A stretch of 64,000 bases of DNA from the NCBI RefSeq assembly GCF_020497125.1, contig NC_059072.1:278486045-278550044 (forward strand), written 5' to 3'. Under the pieces are notes generated by a model, which saw only the letters and a program-made list of their open reading frames with translations, was not told where the DNA came from and did not search any database. Position 1 is the stretch's first letter; the number at the start of each line of letters is the position of its first letter. This document shows, piece after piece, positions 43,293 to 54,268 of this stretch. A program made the translations under genes and the position numbers. This DNA is from Mauremys mutica (lineage: Eukaryota > Chordata > Testudines > Geoemydidae).

Positions 43293-46215
43293 GGAATTGT
43301 TCTCATGGGACACGATTCACAAGAGGTTTGGTGGGCTCTGCGTCTTCCTTGCAGCAAGTGGGGGCCCTTGCTTCAGGTAAATAAGGGGAAAGGATGGAAA
43401 TTAAAATCTGTACATTTATAAGTGAGTTTATAATATTCTCATAGTTTGTAGTCAATATTCAGTATGCCTGACAGGCTCAAAGGAATCGGCTCCCAAAGGT
43501 AAACTTCAGTCTCAAGAGGTTACTCAGGATCCTTATTAGCCTAGGGGTAAATCTTTGAAGACTGAGGGAAGCTTAATGTCTTCTCTCATTCCCCCCTCGC
43601 TGAATCTTAGGATTTAGGTCAGGAGAGCCAACTCTGAATTCTGGTTATTTGGCATGGAGGCCATTTAACACTGCATGGGACCCAAATAAATGCCTGTTAT
43701 TTAGTGAAGGAGGGCTGGCCACCCCCTGTTAAAGTTAATAAAGTTGCTGTCTTTTGCTGTTAAATCCATCCCTGTGTCTCTTTCATTCCCCTGCACATCC
43801 AGGTCAATAATTCCTGCCCCTCCATCACTTCTCCAATATTTGTAGATAGTTGTATATCATTTTTGTCCATTATTATTCCCTATACCAAGCCCAGGGTGTT
43901 TACCTCTGCTGAGTTCAACTTCAAAGGGACTGACACCTATATTGTCCCATTAAGTATGTTGAATAGTACTTTATTGTCTTCTTGCCTGCAAGACAGCTCT
44001 TGTTGAAATTTAATCCTTGGTACTTACATAACCATACATATGGTATCTGTAAAATATTGCAGGCATCTTCCACATCCTTCACAAAAAACAACTTATAATT
44101 AGGTTTTTGCTGATGTTTTAGTGGAGGGCTAAAGATTGCTAATACGGGAAGTCAATGAATGCGAAAGGCAGTGTAGGGGAAGTCAAAGTGAGGTGGGACT
44201 CTTCCGTAGGGTGAATCCCAAACCTCCTTTCCTCCCTTCTTCTGAGAACCCCCAAAGATTTTCAACCCACCACTGGGAGACAGAAGTGATGTTAATCAGC
44301 TGTGAGGGTATCTCAGAAGTCATTTTCAGCTCAGGGATAGCACAGTTTTAATATCATCAGCCAACTTACTCTTGCTTTGCTATTGCACAGGAATGGAATA
44401 CCTACTGAGAAGAACTTCACTAGTTCTTGACTAGCCTTCTTGATCAATAGTCCAGTCAATGGCTACTGCTGAAATAAATGATTTGTTTCCACAACAGTAA
44501 CATTTATTCTAATAGCAGAAGAATAACATTCAGAGAGAGAAAATAGTCCTGCAAAGTCTGAAGTCCAGGTTCAGTAGAGTCCAAAAATTCCTTGAGATAC
44601 AGAAACTCAGAGAAGACTGAATGGTGCAAAGAATAGGAAAAGGTTTAGTTAGGATCTTGTTATATATACCCAGTTTGCATATTGCTTCTTTTTACACGAT
44701 TTTATCAAAAGCCTTGATGGAAGGAAATTTGAAGGCAGGTGTAAGATGGGGATGGATTCACTTCTGGGACTTCCTTGTTTCTTCTTTCTGCTGTTTTTTA
44801 AAATAATTTCCAGAGAAGGGACTTTATGTATGTAATCTGCATCACTATAATGTCATAAATCACATGCAATATTACAATGCAACCACTTGTAGGCCAAGAT
44901 CGTAGAGTGTAATGTGGCCACTTAGGTTTGTACAACTGGTGGATTCTGGCCCAAAAGCAAGCAGACCCAGTCACAAGAGCTTTATCTAAGTATGAAGGCA
45001 TAATAAGCTTGGTAGTATATAGAGCTAGTGTAACAATAACCTGCTGCCTGGTTTGGGCAAAGAGAGCATGAGCAAGTTTTCTCTATCCTTGCAATTCCTA
45101 CTTCCAGTATTGCAACCTTCACACTGCTCTAAGTTATGCTGGGTGGTGATGGCCTGGTACAGAGACAGATCAGCATTGTGAGAACACAAAGGGCAACTTT
45201 ACACTCTACCTCCTGAGCTGCATAGTGCTCTCCTTGGCTGTTGCCAAGAATCTGAGCCAATAAGTGCATCTGCTGTATACACAGCTTCTTTAGCATTACA
45301 CACACACACACACACACACATACAGAGTTTAAATTTAAGCCCCTTATTAATCAATTTTCACATGGCCAAAATATTACAGTCTAAATTCCCGATTCAGGAA
45401 TTCAATTCTGAGATTTCAAGGTTCTACATAGAAAGAAGCTATTTGGTGTTCAGAAGAAAAGTACCCACAATTTTTAAGGTTGAGAAGGAAAGCGAAAATG
45501 ATGAATCAGGGATTAGTACAGTATGTTTCAGCTTTTGGGCTCTGGTTCAAACCCATTTCAGGTCAGTTACAGATGAAAGTCATTAGCATTTGATGGCATA
45601 CATATTGCTTGTCTAAGTCCAATTCCTTGTGAAAAAGTATCCACAAAATAATTCCACCAACACAACTGACACTCTTCAGCAAAGAAGCAGAGAAATGAAT
45701 AGGCATTCAAACAGAGCTACCCTCCTACAGATAGTTATAGGTCCTCCACATCGGACTTTAAGCACATTGCTGAGGGAGTGTGTGGAAAATTTCACTGTAC
45801 CGGCATGTGTTATGCATGTATGGGGACAACAGAGGCTTTCATTCTCCAGCCCTGTCAATCTTTCTGGAACAAGAACTGATAAAAATGTACAAAAACACTC
45901 AATGGAAAAACAAAGAAATATGTCTTATAGGTCTTATAGGATTCTAATGTACAGGTCCACACAGAACTGAAATAACTTCTGTGGCTAAGCTTACAAGAGT
46001 GGGGACATAGATTGAACTATAGAATAGGGAGCAGTGAAGCTCAGGGACAGAGCACTCATTTACATTAATTCTCGTCCTTCCAAGTTTTTCTACAGTTCAG
46101 TTTTGATGAGAACATTTTATTTTGGTTTTTGAGTTTACACTACAAGTCAGTCATTTTTCTGAACTTATTATCCTGCTCTAGACCCAGCATCTGTCTTACC
46201 CATGTAAAGACCCAT
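43293..46215. other. Unannotated
   Basis: No exon or named transposon. An (AC)n microsatellite lies at 45298-45321. Frames at 45362-45970 have no recognisable domains. Confidence 0.45.
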
Positions 46216-46219
46216 GTAA

Positions 46220-46452
46220 TGGCTCAGATCAGCTGACTCAGGCTCATGGGGCTTGTGCTGCAGGGCTACACGTTGAAGTGCAGATATTCGGGTGAGGGGA
46301 GTGGCTCTCAGAGCAAGGGCTCTAGCCAAGCCTGAATGTCTACACTGTAATTTTTAGCCCCACAGTCCAATTCCCGTGAGCCCAAGTCAATTGACCTGGG
46401 CTCTGAGACTTGGTGCCCCGCAGGCTTTATTGCAGTGTAGACATACTCTTAA
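46220..46452. repeat. Harbinger-like palindromic MITE, left end missing
   Basis: The right end 'attgcagtgtagacatactc' matches the Harbinger right end (GTGTAGACATACCC). The body contains mirrored blocks 'agctgactcaggctcatggggcttg' and 'gagcccaagtcaattgacctggg', plus 'gtctacactgtaatttttagcccc'. This is a family of short palindromic elements I recall as abundant in turtles. Confidence 0.72.
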
Positions 46453-46454
46453 GA

Positions 46455-47455
46455 GCTTCATTTTGCTCAGAAGACCTTAGCTATATTTGGCCCACCTTCA
46501 TGCTGCCAAGCACATGGATACATTACATTGTTTAAAGCACACATTCACAATTTACATGCCTTTGGTTCAGACTTCCCATTTTACTGTTCTGTGATATAAC
46601 TGAGTTCTTATTACTCACACAAGGAAAAAAATAGATTTATTCAGAGGGGGGAACTATGGAAACTAAAAATACAAAAAATTACAATCTTAGGAAAAACTAA
46701 GTTGGCTTTCTTAGAATTATTAATTAGGTTCATGAACATTTTTCCATCTTTATGCAAATTGTTTAGTATCTCTATGATTTATAGAATGATCTCTTTTGTT
46801 GCTAAAGTTATAGGCCAATTATGGCTAATCAACTATGATTGCAAGATCATAGCAGAAGTTTTGGCTGTTGGGCTGCAGGCATTTTCATGTACAATTATTA
46901 TTCCAGATCTAAACTTTTAATTGAATAAGCATTGCTAACAAATTGAAGATCTGTAGCTCATCAGTAACTATTTTACTTGCTTCAGAAAAAAAGGACATTA
47001 AAACAAATTGAATATATTTCTTCAAAGTGTGAGCAAAATTTAGCTTCAAGGACACCTTTTTAAAAAAAAAATTGCCTAAGGCTGCAGTCATCACAAATGG
47101 AATGATCTCAAAATCATTTGATCTGCAAAGCTGCACCAGACCGCTCTGCTCTTATTTCCGCTCTTTTATTTCTTCTTGCTTTGGAAAATTTGGCACAGCT
47201 AATCGGATTGATTGATTGATGTATGGTACAAAGGATTACAGTGGGAGCAGCAACAGGAAGTAATGCATGCATGCTGATAATATTGTTTTTAAGATTATTT
47301 AGACCCAGTAGCTAAGCACACACTGTAGAGATCTAAGGTAAATGTTTGAATAAGAAAATTAATAATTTATGATGAAATAATGACTGTTGGGGGGATGCCA
47401 TTTCCTGGCATTTAGACCCAGATCCTCAAAAATTTTTAGGCTCCTAACTTCCACT
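46455..47455. other. Unannotated
   Basis: No gene. The TTGA run near 47205 is trivial. Confidence 0.45.
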
Positions 47456-47479
47456 ATTTTCAATATATTTTCTGTGACA

Positions 47480-47620
47480 ACACGACCCCTAGTCCCACTT
47501 CCAAGTTGTCAGTTTGCAAAATGAATTATTTAAAAAAGTTTAGGTTGAATAGGACAGGCTCTTTACACAGGAGGTCTTTCAGTGTCTGAAAAGCCCTTTC
47601 ACAGACCTCAGACCATCAAA
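47480..47620 (-). pseudogene. Gmr1-like RNase H start and RT thumb/connection
   Basis: Minus-strand fragments: 'CERAFQTLKDLLCKEPVLF' at about 47610-47555, then 'FILQTDNLEVGLGVVLSQ' at about 47530-47475. The second is the RNase H opening, with the catalytic Asp of 'QTD' kept. The sequence stops being recognisable just after. Confidence 0.85.
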
Positions 47621-47639
47621 CTTTCCCAGGACTGCTGTC

Positions 47640-47920
47640 CTTAATCAGGTCCGTGAGGGGTGCAGCTACCATAGAGAACATTGGCAGAGTTTGGCAGTAA
47701 TAACTGTTGAGGCCTAAAAAACCTCTCAATCTGAGTTGTTGTTGCTGTTTTGGGGATTGGGGTTGGGTGGTCTTTCAAGGCTTAGACTTTGTCTACTTGG
47801 GGCAGACCTGGCCTTTTCCTACAGTATATCACAGGTATGTTGTCTCAACTTTTTCTGACTTTACATTTTGCTGGATTTGCACTAAGGCCAGCCTCCCGTC
47901 GGGACTGGAGGATGGTGATG
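47640..47920 (-). pseudogene. Gmr1-like reverse transcriptase, C-terminal part
   Basis: 'LRGFLGLNSYYCQTLPMFS' then 'MVAAPLTDLIKDSSPGKV' on the minus strand at about 47745-47635. This is the palm-to-connection block ('FLGLxxYYRRFIPNFS...PLTDL') of Ty3/gypsy polymerases. Stops interrupt it. Confidence 0.85.
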
Positions 47921-47935
47921 ACCTGTTCTAGGTGG

Positions 47936-48091
47936 AAAGAATGAGGAGTACTTCTGGCACCTTAAAGACTAACAAATTTACGTGAGCATTAGCTTTCGTG
48001 GGCTAAAACTGATGTTTAGTTCGTCTCTAAGGTGCCACAAGTACTCCTCGTTCTTTTTGCTGACACAGACTAACACAGCTACCACTCTGAA
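47936..48091. mobile_element. Penelope-like fold-back insertion inside the Gmr1-like RT
   Basis: The insertion is flanked by a perfect 15-bp duplication, ACCTGTTCTAGGTGG, at 47921-47935 and 48092-48106. The left arm ('gaatgaggagtacttctgg..') and right arm ('..ccacaagtactcctcgttc') are inverted copies. The right end closes with 'gctaccactctgaaa'. It is the shortest of the five insertions of this family here and has only a partial hammerhead (GAAAGCTAATGCTC on the minus strand). Confidence 0.87.
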
Positions 48092-48106
48092 ACCTGTTCT
48101 AGGTGG

Positions 48107-48560
48107 GTTTCCAGTCTTGATTATACATGACCAGATTGGTCTATATAAGCTGCAGCATATGAACCATTGGTTGGAGGACTTGGTACGCGAGATGTTGGAG
48201 CATCGCTGGGTCACCATGGAGGCCAAAGGATGTAATCTTAAAATTACATAGACCCAACAAGGTAGCAGAAACAGTTTTCCTCACATAATTCTGGCACAAG
48301 CAGAATCTGCCAGAATCCCTTCGTTAGGTCTAATATTGTGATAGAGTGGGCCTCACCCAGCTGGTTTAGCAGTTTGTCTACCTAGGGCATGGGGTAGCCA
48401 TCAGATTTGGAAACAGCATTAACTTTTCTAAAGTGTACACAGAACCACGTAGTGCCACCTGGTTTAGGGACAAATACAATCACCTTCACCAGTCATTGTT
48501 GTACTTTTCAATGACTTCTTGCTCCAGCATGGTGCAAAGGTCCTTTTTATAACAGCAATC
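48107..48560 (-). pseudogene. Gmr1-like reverse transcriptase, N-terminal and palm
   Basis: Minus-strand order: 'MLEQEVIEKYNND' (about 48530), 'VIVFVPKPGGTTWFCVHFRK' (about 48485-48425), 'YPMP' (about 48395), 'ILDLTKGFWQILLVPE' (about 48340-48295), then 'SYAAAYIDQSGHV' (about 48160-48120) in the place of the YxDD catalytic box. The box reads YIDQ, so one catalytic Asp is lost. The PLE at 47936-48091 splits the domain just after this point. Confidence 0.88.
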
Positions 48561-48899
48561 CACATTTTTGGGGATATGGCAGAGGGTTCTGTCAGATGTG
48601 GTTCCTTTGCTCTCCTTGGACATGATGTTGAATAAGGTGCATTTGTCTGGGCCAGAGCAAAGGTTTTCAGAAAGTGTCTTACTTGGGCAATCTGTTCCAG
48701 GCCAACCTTCTCCCCCATCTATATTGGGCTTTATTGGATCAGGGTCTGAGGAAGTGGATGTTTGGGGACCCAGCTGGGTCTCAGGGGATTAAGGAGCAAC
48801 AAACAAGCTCTGATGCAGCAATAGTTAGAACAGAGAGAACCAGTGGAAGGTGGAGGGGGGGAGACCTCTCTAATACCAAATAAAAGAGGAGCTGATCCT

Positions 48900-49330
48900 A
48901 ATGGTGAGAGTCCATAACAATAAACTTTTTCAACATGTTTTCCAAGCTCTAGTTGAACTATTCAGGCCATCACTGTGTGGAAGATAGACAGACATACACA
49001 GGGTCTTTCCCCCCGACCCCCCGCCCAGTAGGTCACATACCTACTTCAACAGCTGACTCATAAGGTTGATGCCTTCATCACTGAGGGTCTTCTTAGGTAC
49101 CCCAACTATGACAAAGACATTTAGCAGTTCCATTGCAGTAGGCCTTACATCGGGGGCTCCCGTTGGGATTGCCTCCATATACTGGGTGGCATAATCAACT
49201 ATAACAAATAGAGGTTTATACCCAGCTGCACTATTTTTTAAGCGTCTGACAAAATCTATCCTTATCCTATCCTCATCATTTTATCAATTGGTGGACCTTC
49301 TGAGGGAACATTCCATGACTAGACACCCCC
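48900..49330 (-). pseudogene. Gmr1-like integrase catalytic core
   Basis: On the minus strand: 'IDFVRRLKNSAAGYKPLFVI' followed by 'VDYATQYMEAIP' (first catalytic Asp region, about 49255-49160), 'TLSDEGINLMSQLLK' (second Asp, about 49100-49050), and 'YLPHSDGLN' (about 48985-48950). The third catalytic residue lies in the next frame ('E', stop, 'FN', stop, 'SLENMLKK'), so a one-base indel separates it from the rest. This is the DDE core of a Ty3/gypsy-type integrase, located 5' of the RT. Confidence 0.85.
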
Positions 49331-49466
49331 ACTTCAAGGTCCAGCTCCTTGCCTATACCTGCCAACATCCCAGGTATTGAGACCCCTTCTCCCAGGATCC
49401 CCGAGATAACTCCTCTGGGAACTGTGAGTCTGTCTTAGCACCTCCCAGTACCCCTGAGACATGCTC

Positions 49467-49544
49467 CCAATCCCACCCCAAAGAATAGGGATAGGCCAGC
49501 CCCACTACAAAGTTGTGTTTTCTCCTACAGTTAATTGCATGCAT
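49467..49544 (-). pseudogene. Gmr1-like protease C-terminal end
   Basis: 'KHNFVVGLAYPYSLGWDW' on the minus strand matches the end of gypsy-type aspartic proteases, just before the next domain (a 'VGVVPNLP.PVILGRDW'-like block). The active-site DTG motif was not found upstream, so only the end is called. Confidence 0.6.
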
Positions 49545-49774
49545 ACAGTGGGAAAGTGTTTTACCACCCCATGAATATATTGAAGAAAGATAGACTCTGC
49601 CGGGGGCCTCAGGATTTGGTATCTGGTTGTCCTAGAGCAGGGTCTGGGCAAACCTGGAATCCACCAGGCCTGTCACCTCTCTCCAGTTTATCCAAACAGG
49701 GACAATTAGTTTAGCTAGGGTCCACTCACGGGCTTGGCTTTACACCAATCTAACCTGTCCATAATCATATAGGG

Positions 49775-49816
49775 ACAATCATGATACAGGTGACCTGGGC
49801 ATCCACATGAAAAAAA
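49775..49816 (-). pseudogene. Gmr1-like gag zinc knuckle
   Basis: 'FFSCGCPGHLYHDC' on the minus strand is a CX2CX4HX4C knuckle in which the first Cys has become Phe. Its position between capsid and protease is as expected. Confidence 0.7.
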
Positions 49817-50089
49817 TAAAATCCCCACTGCTAGCTGGGTGGGCTTTGACCCTGAGTCTAATGTTTGAGGAAGTCCCGTTCTTTGAGGCTCATCTTCTCT
49901 CACCCTTGGATTCTCTTCACAGGAGACTGTTGCAGTCCCAATGGCCCCTGTCTGGGCTTTGGCCTAGAGTGCCAGGGTTTACCAAAGAAGGCCAGTCCTG
50001 AGTACTATGATATGCTGACTCCTTGGAGGCTGGCACTTCTAACACCAGGCTGTCAGACCACTGATTCCCCTGGCTAGGTTCTCCTTTGA

Positions 50090-50425
50090 CTAGAGGGGCC
50101 TCCTTGGCCTCAGGTCAGTGTCTGAGCACCTAGTTCCTACCCCTAGCTGGGGTATGCGGACAAACTGCTCCTCCACAGTGAGTATAATCGCTTCAACTCC
50201 AGTCCCAATGTCCAGGTTAAACCATTTCCAACACAGGTCTGTGAACTTCTGGGCCACTACATGGACAGGGGTATTTTTCTTCATGGAACTTCTGTCAGAA
50301 AGTCACCTCAATGATCTCACGCTAGTCGAGTATAGTCACTTTTGCCTGTGGGAGACTTGAGCTGCCACAACATCCAGTGAGGGAGACACGGCCTGTGCTG
50401 GTCCAGTCAGGTAAGGTGGTAACAG
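50090..50425 (-). pseudogene. Gmr1-like gag capsid, SCAN-related segment
   Basis: Minus-strand pieces: '[20 protein letters not shown]' (about 50415-50355), then in another frame a segment with 'EEKYPCPCSG', then 'VAQKFTDLCWKWFNLDI' and 'GVEAIILTVEEQFVRIPQ' (about 50255-50145). The helix order 'L.GPAQ...L', 'F+E..', 'L.DLC.KW', 'E.I...EQF' is that of the SCAN domain, which is known to derive from the capsid of Gmr1-like elements. Stops and frame changes show decay. Confidence 0.75.
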
Positions 50426-50428
50426 GAT

Positions 50429-50690
50429 CAGGGGCGGCTCTAGGTATTTTGCCGCCCCAAGCACGGCAGGCAGGCTGCCTTTGGCGGCTTGCCTGTGGGA
50501 GGTCCCCGGTCCCGTGGATTCGGCTGCATACCTGCAGGAGGTCCGCTGAAGCCGCAGGACCAGCGGACCCTCCGCAGGCATGCCGCTGAAGGCAACCTGC
50601 CTGCCGCCCTCGCGGCGACTGGCAGAGCGCCCCCTGTGGCTTGCCGCCCCAGGCACGCACTTGGCGTGCTGGTGCCTGGAGCCACCCCTG
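50429..50690. mobile_element. hAT-like MITE with CAGGGGCGGCTC ends, inside the Gmr1-like gag
   Basis: The left end CAGGGGCGGCTCTAGG and the right end (inward) CAGGGGTGGCTCCAGG are inverted repeats. The flanks AACAGGAT (50421-50428) and AACAGAAT (50691-50698) form an 8-bp duplication with one mismatch. The GC-rich interior is built on 'gccgccccaagcacg' and 'ggcggcttgcc' units. The several open frames of up to 133 codons in it are spurious. Confidence 0.9.
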
Positions 50691-50829
50691 AACAGAATGG
50701 TCCATTGCTCAAGTGGCCATTGGGCTGTCATCATCATTCACTTGAACATTACCAGGAAAGCCTCTGGTCATCCTTGGGGTCATTTTTGTGAGTTTCACTG
50801 GCATAGTCACATATCTCAGACAGGGCCTA

Positions 50830-51120
50830 CAATTCCAGGAGGGAAATGCTGAGAGATCCTTGGGGCTGCAAAGATTACCTTTTATACCAATATTTGCTGC
50901 TGTTTCTGCTACTGCACCCTAAATCCTGGACCAGCTGTTGCAGCTCCTGCAGGGCTCCCTGTTCATACTGCTGGTTCTCAGCCATCTTCTTGATAAGATG
51001 CTTTAGATACATATTGTCACTGTCCCTTAGGTCTGGAGTGCCACAGCCTTTGATCAAGAATGCTTGATCATCTGGGTTAGTCAGTCCTCCCCTTCTCCAG
51101 GGTGGGAAGGTTGCCTGCAT
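50830..51120 (-). pseudogene. Gmr1-like gag N-terminal region
   Basis: An 81-codon minus-strand frame with a Gln/Glu-rich helical part 'LKHLIKKMAENQQYEQG' and 'LQELQQLVQDL' looks like the start of a retrotransposon gag, and it lies directly upstream of the capsid piece. There is no diagnostic motif. Confidence 0.5.
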
Positions 51121-51334
51121 TCATCACCATATTGGCACCAGGGTTCCTATGCCAGACCCCAGCACTCACCAATACATCTACTCTGTGGTATCTGGATGCT
51201 TCAGTCCAATTTTAACAGCCCTCCATCTGATCCCCAGATAGCCCACCCTTGTTTGTCAATATACACAAATGAAGTAGTTAGAAATGTAATTTCTCATGGG
51301 TTGGGTGTCTTACTTAGAGGGCTTCTGTAAAACT

Positions 51335-52400
51335 GGAGGTACCCAACTAGGCTAACTGGCTAGTGTCAAAAGAATAGTCCCATCATAAGTGGATCCACAA
51401 GAAGTCATCAAGGAGCAGTCAGCTGAGTCCTTGCCTTTAGCCAGGCCTTGCTCCAGGAGCTAAGGACAGGAGATTTGTTCTTGTTTCTGGTCTGACACCA
51501 GCTGAGCTGGGTTTCTCTATTTTCTCCCTCCTATTTTGACATTTCCCGCAGGTGCAGCAGGGCAGAGCCACCTGAACTCAGATTCAGTCATTAACTCTAT
51601 GTTGCCCAGTGTGAGGTTTGTGTACCATTACAGTAGATAAGTTAACAGTGTAATTGAACATAGCCATAGATGTAGTGTTCTGTTTACAAAATTGTTTTTC
51701 CCTAGCTTTTAAAGACCCACATAGTGACCAGTAAGAATTAAGTAACACTTCATTGACAGAGTTTACAATAGACAATGCATAATTTCAGACCTTTACCTTG
51801 AGAGCAGATATGGCTCTTTTTTCTTCTCACTAAACATATCTCTAGTGCATGTAGAGGAACAGAATATCAGATTAATTGTGTGGGTGTTTGCCATGTGGAC
51901 CACAGGCTCTTACTAGGCAGAATCCAAAATGAGAGAAATCTCTGAAGGTTCTATTGGCATGTTTATGTACCTGAAGGGTTTTCTATTTTGGGTTTACGTT
52001 GACAGCTTTACAGAAATTACAGAATTCTGTTTTCTCTGCATTGCCTATTTTTATTTTTTTATTTATTTATTTACACATACATATTTATTATTCCTACTTT
52101 TAGAATAGAATTTTTAAAGCTTGGGCTGTAGCTATTTGAAAGCAGTTTACTACTATAAAATCAGACATGACAAATCTATACACTTTCCCCTATCTTCCAC
52201 AGCCTCAGTCACACTCCCAGTACACTGTGATCATCTCATTCCTCAACTCGTTCTATGGTTACTATCTAATCTGGGAAAAGAACTGGAAGAGAAACCATCA
52301 GCATGCTGAATGAAACAGTAAATAAGCAGCTTTACATCCAACCACTGCAGCAATCTCATGAGCTGTCCAGTCCCAAACTGTTTTAAAAATTTCTAATAGT
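51335..52400. other. Unannotated; may include the lost 5' LTR region
   Basis: No LTR ends, primer-binding site or gene could be identified. A TTTA-rich tract lies at 52045-52075. Confidence 0.4.
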
Positions 52401-52404
52401 GAAA

Positions 52405-52515
52405 TAGAAAATAAGGCCCTAACTGAAGCAAAGGTCTAACTTTAAGTGCACACGTAATCCCTTTGACTGCACAAGTGCTTAACTTTACTACCTTGCTGAA
52501 TTGGGGCCTATTCAA
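52405..52515. repeat. 'GCACTTAAGCACATGCTTAA' type MITE-like repeat
   Basis: 'ctaactttaagtgcacacgtaatccctttgac' and 'acaagtgcttaactttactaccttgctgaattggggcct' match the short palindromic repeat that begins 'ggccctgattcagcaaagc' in turtles. Confidence 0.65.
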
Positions 52516-52519
52516 AAGT

Positions 52520-54255
52520 GTTTGCATAACAGTATCAATAACATGACTATTTAAAGCAACCCCTCCTGCGTGTTGCATCTATTCTGCTTGGTTACATGGT
52601 TACATCCGAAGCAGAATATTTTTTCTGGTATATGATTAGAATTTGAATTAAAAAATAACCCTACTTCTCTTACTTGATTTAATTTTTGCAGCTTCCCATA
52701 CTAAAAGCAATTCTATAACATTAAAACAATAATAATAAAAGAAGCATTTGAATTTCAAAGCTCTCCCCTGATTCCACCAGGGTTTTTGTTGCACAGCTGA
52801 AGAATAAAAATATTACCAACCTTTAAAGAATTCTGTGGGTCAGGATAACACTGTGAAGATGCATGCACCGAAGAGATATTCTGTGAATTGCATGGATCTC
52901 ACTATTTCAACACAGAAAGGAGAGGGACTGTTCACCTTCACATAACCATCCCCCAGCTCGCAGTACTATGTGGATTGCTCCAGGCTGAGATTGGGATGCA
53001 TATATGTTGGGGAATATTTAGCAGACCCTACCAGGTCCTGTTATATGACGCCCTTATCAACACAATGGGAAGTAAAGGATAATTTAATATAGCCTAGGTC
53101 TGTCAGGAGGGATCCTGGGACTGTGGCCAGAAGGGGAGGGAAGACCCAGAATGCTGACAAAAAATTTGTAAAATATGGCATGGCACCTGAATGGCTTCCA
53201 CTAGGATGGGCCTCAAGCAAATTCTTCAAGAGATGTGCAGATCTCAAGAGATCCAGAGAGGTTGGAGTGCAAACCTGCTGCCTGTGCCAGAATGTCTGGG
53301 GAAAACTCTGCAAAGGAGTGTTCCAGAGTTTTCCTCACAGGGAAGGGATAATCTGGCCCTCTATGAACATAACAGAACCATAATTCAACAAGGTTCTGAA
53401 AAAATACAGAGTTTGAAGAATATAACACAGGGAGTAAAAGGGAATGTTTGAGCTGATCCACAGATATGTTGGAAGGCAGAAAGACCACAATCAGTACTAT
53501 AGTTTATTGGTTTTTTTCTTTTGCCATTTTTAGTGCTAGATATCTCCTATTTTCTGCTTTACAGCCCTGTGAGCACGGTTTTATTACACTGTTACTGTAA
53601 AATAATATATATTGTATTTAATTCTTATTTTAGCTCATCATTCTTGTACAGGTGACAGATAGTATGACTGTGCAAGGGCTGGAAGGATTTCCACGTACCC
53701 TTCTATACAATTGAATAATACAGACTCCGTATCAAACCTGTAATATATGGGAAAGTCCAATTAACACAATGCACTGGGAAATAATATACAAGAAAATATT
53801 AAATATTTCTTCCTTTGTTTACGCACAATATCATTTAATGCACTTTTTAAAGAGAGGTCTTAATCATTACCTTTACGTCATTATAGTGCAGATCCTCCAA
53901 TGAGTAGGGATTTACAGTCTGCTGAGTCTGCATAAAGATTTGTTGGCTTAACAGGGGAACTACATGGATGCAACAGTCCATACACTAAACAGTGAAAGGT
54001 TTGGGTCAGTGTTATGAGTCTCTGTAGCAGACAGAGTGAACGTCTCTTAAAAAACAATTAAAAACTAATAAAAATTTTTGTATTGGAAGTAGGACAGTTT
54101 CCTTACTAAGGAGGCTAAAGGATGATTCAGCCATGAACCAGCCCCCAGTCAAATTCATTAACTACCTACCTAACATTTTCTTATTAACCTAAAGGCCAAC
54201 AAGAAACAAATAATTCAAGAGTGCCCATAAAATGATAATGGAAAACAAGAACAAT
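52520..54255. other. Unannotated
   Basis: No gene. Overlapping frames on both strands at 53041-53488 have no domain and cancel each other as evidence. Confidence 0.45.
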
Positions 54256-54268
54256 CATAGCAATAAAG

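Larger units (their letters stand above)
47460..51330 (-). mobile_element. Gmr1-like Ty3/gypsy retrotransposon relic (gag-PR-INT-RT-RH order)
   Basis: Read on the minus strand from 51120 down, decayed pieces appear in this order: gag start, SCAN-like capsid, zinc knuckle, protease end, integrase core, reverse transcriptase, RNase H start. Integrase precedes reverse transcriptase, the reverse of ordinary Ty3/gypsy elements. That order is the known signature of Gmr1-like elements. All domains carry stops and frameshifts. The 3' part after the first RNase H motif is gone (near 47470) and no LTR was identified; a 5' LTR would lie beyond about 51150. Two later insertions sit inside, at 47936-48091 and 50429-50690. 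Confidence 0.85.

Noticed and set aside
43002..43421. 139-codon frame
   Set aside because: It runs through the hAT-like MITE at 42932-43284 and out into the flank.
50322..50791. Cluster of 70-133 codon frames
   Set aside because: They fall on the GC-rich MITE inserted in the Gmr1-like gag. Only the stretch 50322-50428 contributes real gag similarity.
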